Source of the DNA: Flavilitoribacter sp020436695
GTDB taxonomy: Bacteria; Bacteroidota; Bacteroidia; Chitinophagales; Saprospiraceae
Assembly: GCA_041392665.1 (NCBI GenBank)
Contig: JAWKLQ010000022.1
Coordinates: forward strand, 94,434-158,433
Direction of reading: 5' to 3'
DNA length: 64,000 nucleotides
Positions within the stretch are counted from its first letter, which is position 1. The number at the start of each line of letters is the position of its first letter. Both the position numbers and the translations under genes were made by a program. Below the pieces are notes generated by a model, which saw nothing but the letters and a program-made list of their open reading frames with translations, made no database searches and was not told the origin of the DNA. Below, piece after piece: positions 59,937 through 64,000 of this stretch.

Positions 59937-59944
59937 TATATTTG
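59937..59944 (+). promoter_or_regulatory. -7 promoter element for the DUF1599 operon
   Basis: TATATTTG is an exact TAnnTTTG match, 7 nt before the ATG at 59952, implying a very short leader. Confidence 0.6.
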
Positions 59945-59951
59945 CAGCAAA

Positions 59952-60515
59952 ATGCAAATTGTGGAGCAAACGATCGCTCAATACCGGGAAGTGGTGCAAA
60001 CCTGTCGGGATCTGTTGTTGGCCAAACATCGGGATTACGGCTCTTCCTGGCGGATACTGCGTCCCTCTTCTCTGACCGACCAGTTGTACATCAAGGCCAA
60101 GCGGATACGCAGCATCGAAGAATCCGGAATTAATATGGTGGGCGATTCCATTGAAGGTGAGTATCAGGGCCTGGTCAACTATAGCGTTATGGCGCTCCTG
60201 CAGTTATCGCTTCCGAAGGACACTCCCCTGGAACTTTCCGAAGAGGAACTGGCCGAGTATTATGACCGGGAGATCGACACCAGCCTGCAACTGATGAAGA
60301 AGAAGAACCGGGACTACGGAGAAGGCTGGCGGGAAATGCGCCTGAGTTCAATTACAGATCTCATCCTGGCCAAGCTCCTGCGCATCAAGCAGATCGAAGA
60401 TAATGCCGGTAATACAGAAGTGTCGGAAGGACTGGATGCCAATTATCAGGACATCATCAACTACGCCATCTTTGCATTGATCAGAATTAATGAAAATAAA
60501 CTGAAGGCCTCATGA
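59952..60515 (+). CDS. DUF1599 protein with internal duplication
   Basis: The 187-residue cytoplasmic protein is built of two similar halves. Each contains a helix with K-x-RDYG-x-x-W (LLAKHRDYGSSWRILRPSSL at about 22-41, MKKKNRDYGEGWREMRLSSI at about 115-134), then a second helix with KxxRIxxIE and a third with NYxxxALxxL. DUF1599 is a nucleotide-modification-associated domain. The RDYG helices resemble all-alpha NTP pyrophosphatases, but no enzyme activity is established. The stop overlaps the start of the next gene (ATGA). Confidence 0.85.
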   Translation: MQIVEQTIAQYREVVQTCRDLLLAKHRDYGSSWRILRPSSLTDQLYIKAKRIRSIEESGINMVGDSIEGEYQGLVNYSVMALLQLSLPKDTPLELSEEELAEYYDREIDTSLQLMKKKNRDYGEGWREMRLSSITDLILAKLLRIKQIEDNAGNTEVSEGLDANYQDIINYAIFALIRINENKLKAS

Positions 60516-61996
60516 CCTTAACTTTAGGTAAACTTTTAGTATTCGTAGCATTGGTTGCTTTGGTCGTCACTATCCTGATCAGGATCTTTTCCAAAGCGAT
60601 CAAAAATCTCCCGCTCAGCTATCTGCAGAATTTTGCCGGGGTATTATTCTTTATTTCCGGTTTTGTAAAGGCGGTCGATCCATTGGGTACTGCCTATAAA
60701 ATGGAGCAATACTTCGCCGAATTCGAAAGCACTTTTTCGGGCACCTGGTTTTCGTTCCTGGCGCCGATGTTTCCCTGGCTGGCCGATAACTACGCGGTGC
60801 ACTTCTCCGTCTTTATGGTAGTGTTGGAGATCGTCCTGGGGGTTATGCTGATCATTGGGGCCTACCGGAAGTTTACTGCCTGGGCATTCCTTCTGATCGT
60901 AGTCTTTTTTACCTTCCTCACCGGCTTTACTTTCCTGACGGGATACGTTCCGGAAGGGGTAAACTTTTTTCAGTTTGCGCAATGGGGGCCTTACATCGAA
61001 ACCAATATGAAGGTGACAGATTGCGGTTGTTTCGGCGACTTTCTAAAACTGGAACCCCGGATCTCTTTCTACAAAGACATTTTCCTGCTGATCCCGGCGA
61101 TCATCTTTGTGCTGGCCTGGAAGAAAGAACACCAGCTGTTTTCCGCCGGAACCCGGCTGGCTGTTGTGGCGCTGACCACGCTGGTGATCTTTATCTACTG
61201 CCTGAGCAATTATGTATGGGATCTTCCACAATTTGACTTTCGTCCCTTCAAGGAAGCCGTAAATATCCGGGACCAGAAACTGGCCGAGGAAGAAGCTGCT
61301 GCCAACGTACAGGTATTGGGCTACCTGGTAACCAATAAGGAAACCGGAGAAAGTAAGGAACTGCCTTTTGATCAGTACATGAAAGAGTACAAGAACTATC
61401 CCAAGGAAGAATGGGATCTGGAGCAGATCAAGTCAGAACCGACGATGGAGCACACCAAGATCAGTGAATTCAGCCTGAGTAGCCCTGACGGAGGCGAAGG
61501 TGCAGAAGAGATCCTGGATGATCCGGATTACAACTTTTTCATCGTGGCCTATAAGTTAAAGGGAACAATCAGCACCATGCGTAAGATGGTGTTGGATACA
61601 ACTTACACCGTTGATACTTTGATGGTGGGCGATTCCATGCAGATCCAACGTACCCCACAGGTGAGTGAGCGGGAAGCCAGTGTAGAGACCTACGACTGGG
61701 ACCCGGCTTATATCAAGCGCTGGACAGAAGTGGTGAATCCGATGTTGAATGAGGCTGACGCCGCTGGAATTAAGGTGCGGGTAGCTACGGCATATGCCGA
61801 CCCGGGACGCATCGATGACTTCCGGCACGAAACCCAGAGTGCATTTCCTTTTTATACGGGCGATGACATTCTATTAAAGACCATTATCCGCTCCAATCCC
61901 GGGGTGATATTGATGAAAGACGGCGAAATTATCGCCAAATGGCACTATAAAAAACTTCCTGATTTTGAAACCATCAGGCAGGAGTACATGAAATAG
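60512..61996 (+). CDS. BT_3928-family DoxX-like membrane protein
   Basis: The 494-residue protein has an N-terminal DoxX-like four-helix membrane domain (about 5-200, LQNFAGVLFFISGFVKAVDP, VFMVVLEIVLGVMLIIGAY) with the Cys motif TDCGCFGDFLKLEPR in a loop. A soluble C-terminal part of about 270 residues follows, ending in a thioredoxin-like segment (SNPGVILMKDGEIIAKWHYK). The family is common in Bacteroidota with unknown function; a role in quinone or thiol redox at the membrane is a guess. It is translationally coupled to the DUF1599 gene. Confidence 0.82.
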   Translation: MTLTLGKLLVFVALVALVVTILIRIFSKAIKNLPLSYLQNFAGVLFFISGFVKAVDPLGTAYKMEQYFAEFESTFSGTWFSFLAPMFPWLADNYAVHFSVFMVVLEIVLGVMLIIGAYRKFTAWAFLLIVVFFTFLTGFTFLTGYVPEGVNFFQFAQWGPYIETNMKVTDCGCFGDFLKLEPRISFYKDIFLLIPAIIFVLAWKKEHQLFSAGTRLAVVALTTLVIFIYCLSNYVWDLPQFDFRPFKEAVNIRDQKLAEEEAAANVQVLGYLVTNKETGESKELPFDQYMKEYKNYPKEEWDLEQIKSEPTMEHTKISEFSLSSPDGGEGAEEILDDPDYNFFIVAYKLKGTISTMRKMVLDTTYTVDTLMVGDSMQIQRTPQVSEREASVETYDWDPAYIKRWTEVVNPMLNEADAAGIKVRVATAYADPGRIDDFRHETQSAFPFYTGDDILLKTIIRSNPGVILMKDGEIIAKWHYKKLPDFETIRQEYMK

Positions 61997-62039
61997 ATTT
62001 TTTTTGTTTTTCTTTGCACAAACTGATGCCGCAAAGACT

Positions 62040-62975
62040 ATGTTGAGTCGAAGGAACGTACGCATCAAAGTGATGCAGGTACTCTACTCCATGAGTAGGG
62101 ATGAAAAGTTGGATCTTAACGGGGTGTTGCGCCGCTACACGGCCAATGTTGACAAATCCTTTGAACTGTATCTGTTCAATCTGCTGCTGCTTACCCGTAT
62201 TGCCAACTTTTCCAAACAGGACCGGGCCCGGAAGCGCTCAAAGTTGTTGCCCTCAGAGGAAGACCTTTCTTTTGAAGCAAAACTGGGAGAGAACCCACTG
62301 GTCGAATCCCTCGTCAACAATGCAGAGCTGAGCCGTTTATACAAAAAATATAAACTGGAAGGCCGGGTGGATAAGGATATGGTGCGGCGGTTTTATGCCG
62401 ATTTTGCCAAAACGGAAGAATATCAGGCGTTTCTCCAACAAAAGGAAAGCAGCCAGGAAGATTTTCGCGATGTTCTGCTGGCCCTCTACAAGCACTGTAT
62501 CGGCAACGAAGCCTTCGAAGAGTATCTGGATGATAATTACTCTTCCTGGACCGATGATAAATCGCTCATCGTCGGGGCGATGAAGAAGACCATTAAAGCA
62601 CTGCCCGCATCTCCGGATTTTTATGAAGCTTATCAGCCCGGAGATGAAACTGTCAAGGATTTCGGTGAGATCCTGCTGATGAAAGTAGTCAGAGAGGACG
62701 ATGATTTGCTGGCCATCATCGAGCCGACCCTCAGGAACTGGGATGTGGACCGGGTCGCCATTATCGATATGATCCTGTTGAAAATGGCGCTTTGCGAGCT
62801 GATGCACTTTTCAACGATCCCAACCAAAGTGACACTTAACGAATTTGTCGAAATATCCAAGATCTACAGCACGGAAAAAAGCAAGGATTTCATCAATGGC
62901 ATCCTGGACCGCCTGATGAAACAACTGGAGACCGACGGTAAGATCAATAAAAAAGGCAGAGGTCTTGTGGATTAG
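62040..62975 (+). CDS. nusB: transcription antitermination factor NusB
   Basis: NusB binds boxA RNA with S10 and prevents premature termination in rRNA operons. The protein has 311 residues, longer than the roughly 140 of the E. coli protein, as in most Bacteroidota, because of a middle insertion. It starts SRRNVRIKVMQVLYSM and ends with the conserved NusB fold (MALCELMHFSTIPTKVTLNE, then ISKIYSTEKSKDFINGILDR). The ATG at 62040 was chosen over one 12 codons upstream on family grounds. It follows the BT_3928-type gene by 43 bp. Confidence 0.9.
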   Translation: MLSRRNVRIKVMQVLYSMSRDEKLDLNGVLRRYTANVDKSFELYLFNLLLLTRIANFSKQDRARKRSKLLPSEEDLSFEAKLGENPLVESLVNNAELSRLYKKYKLEGRVDKDMVRRFYADFAKTEEYQAFLQQKESSQEDFRDVLLALYKHCIGNEAFEEYLDDNYSSWTDDKSLIVGAMKKTIKALPASPDFYEAYQPGDETVKDFGEILLMKVVREDDDLLAIIEPTLRNWDVDRVAIIDMILLKMALCELMHFSTIPTKVTLNEFVEISKIYSTEKSKDFINGILDRLMKQLETDGKINKKGRGLVD

Positions 62976-63252
62976 CATCTAAAAACCTTTATATTTAGAG
63001 CATCCATATTCAGCAGGGGCGATGTCCAATGAGGGGAACGCCCTTTTTCCTCCGCAAACAAGGCTAGCTATTTCCGTAAATTATTTAGGCACCAACCATA
63101 TTCGTATTCACCCAATCCGGCATATGCAACTATTGCAATTTCAATTTACATCCGGTAATTTGAAAGGGCCGGGTCTGCCTGTATTTATCCAACGGCAGAT
63201 CATTCCAACAGAAATGAATTCCTTTTGTCTTACTATTTGAAAACACTGATTT

Positions 63253-64000
63253 ATGAAAATGCCGAATACCTTATTGATCCTGGTCTTTTGCTGCCTTACT
63301 CAACTGGCCTTGGCCCAGTATGATGGCGCAAAAGAAGGATTTGCTTTTCGAATGGTTGCCCCTAACCACCAGTACCTTATTGACAATGAATTGATCCAGA
63401 AAGATTTCGGACTCGGGATGGAGTTTGAATATCTGCGTCAGATCAGCAGTGCGCTTAATTTTTCCGTACCCATGCGACTCAGTCAGGTGAAGCAACCGCT
63501 GAATGATGCCGGCGATTTGAGTGAGGCCAGCAAACTGGGATTGGATCTGTTGCTGCACCTTAAATATTGTCAGGAGCCGAAATTCATCTATCCGCATTTG
63601 TATGCCGGAGTAGGTACTTCCCTGGTTAATTTGGAAAAGTTTGGCTTTGAAGTGCCAGTGGGTCTTGGCCTGAATTTCCGTCTGGGGCATCATATTTACT
63701 TATCGACCAAGGCAGAATACCGCCTGGCTTTTGAAGACCTTCGCGACCACGTACAGGTAGGTGCCGGGATACTTTTCATCATCGGGCCGGGAGAACCTGA
63801 GCCGCCGAAGATCATAGATCGGGATGGTGACGGTGTAAGCGATAGCCAGGATCTTTGTCCGGATACCCCGGGCTTACCGGGCCTGAACGGCTGCCCGGAT
63901 GCGGACGGTGACGGTGTTACGGATGGCGATGATGACTGCCCAATGGTAGCTGGTTTGGCCAGTCTGAACGGCTGCCCGGATGCTGATGGTGACGGCGTAA
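63253..64000 (+). CDS. outer-membrane protein with thrombospondin type 3-like calcium repeats, 5' part
   Basis: The gene runs off the window, so it has no visible stop. It starts with a signal peptide (MKMPNTLLILVFCCLTQLAL, then AQ), then a small outer-membrane beta-barrel (about 25-190). Repeats DRDGDGVSDSQDLCPDTPG and DADGDGVTDGDDDCPMVAG, each 21-22 residues with Asp-rich calcium-binding loops and paired cysteines, follow from about residue 192 to the edge. In this arrangement a C-terminal OmpA peptidoglycan-binding domain usually follows. The ATG at 63253 has no rival. Confidence 0.88.
   Translation, partial: MKMPNTLLILVFCCLTQLALAQYDGAKEGFAFRMVAPNHQYLIDNELIQKDFGLGMEFEYLRQISSALNFSVPMRLSQVKQPLNDAGDLSEASKLGLDLLLHLKYCQEPKFIYPHLYAGVGTSLVNLEKFGFEVPVGLGLNFRLGHHIYLSTKAEYRLAFEDLRDHVQVGAGILFIIGPGEPEPPKIIDRDGDGVSDSQDLCPDTPGLPGLNGCPDADGDGVTDGDDDCPMVAGLASLNGCPDADGDGV

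Noticed and set aside
63022..63240. 72-codon open frame between nusB and the OmpA-like gene
   Set aside because: No recognisable features; chance frame in an intergenic gap.

Overview
The window reads as chromosome of a Bacteroidota bacterium, most likely a Saprospiria-type (Lewinella/Haliscomenobacter-like) organism. The evidence is gene content and signals: a type IX secretion C-terminal sorting domain on a giant cell-surface protein, a TonB-dependent receptor paired with a DUF5689 lipoprotein, GWxTD, DUF1599 and BT_3928-type proteins, few Shine-Dalgarno sequences, and several exact TAnnTTTG (-7) promoter elements. No rRNA, tRNA or CRISPR array was found. The affiliation is inferred from content, not from a marker gene.

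Layout. 1-6.6 kb: tail of an unknown gene, a structured non-coding stretch, an amidase, a DUF697/SHOCT protein, a GWxTD protein, a small lipoprotein and an enoyl-CoA hydratase. 6.8-11.3 kb: a complete Phe/Tyr operon on the minus strand (pheA, aminotransferase, tyrA, DAHP synthase/chorismate mutase). It is preceded by two tandem Phe/Tyr-rich leader peptides, each with its own attenuator hairpin. 11.3-17 kb: an AraC/GyrI-type regulator, an ABC transporter pair with a direct-repeat operator upstream, an outer-membrane protein and UbiX. 17-18.1 kb: a secreted EEP-family phosphodiesterase/nuclease. 18.1-20.4 kb: an accessory island with attC-like palindromes, a tyrosine-recombinase remnant, an AT-rich nucleotidyltransferase gene and a truncated outer-membrane gene. 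20.4-26.5 kb: a CDGSH protein, a TonB receptor and a DUF5689 lipoprotein. 26.7-33.6 kb: a redox operon (HEPN-like, GltD-like flavoprotein, pyruvate:ferredoxin oxidoreductase, DHOD-like flavoprotein). 33.8-36.7 kb: a TPR histidine kinase and a LuxR-type response regulator. 36.8-43.8 kb: a 2335-residue LRR/HYR surface protein. 44-46.2 kb: small genes including a GrpB-GNAT fusion. 46.3-52.3 kb: sugar-metabolism genes (Gfo/Idh oxidoreductase, tagatose-3-epimerase-like isomerase, a ThuA/propeller/cupredoxin mosaic). 52.5-54.5 kb: an AraC regulator, a tRNA methyltransferase and a small HTH protein. 54.6-59.5 kb: an outer-membrane barrel and a TPR protein whose 3' end is frameshifted twice. 59.9-64 kb: DUF1599, DoxX-like, NusB and the start of an OmpA-like protein with calcium-binding repeats.

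The strongest regulatory story is the Phe/Tyr operon: promoter, leader 1, attenuator 1, leader 2, attenuator 2, then pheA, with both leaders sharing the same architecture. The best candidates for undescribed biology are this tandem attenuator, the cassette-like island at 18.3-20.3 kb, and two long inverted-repeat elements (47.5 kb and 59.6-59.9 kb) that may be miniature mobile elements or structured RNAs.
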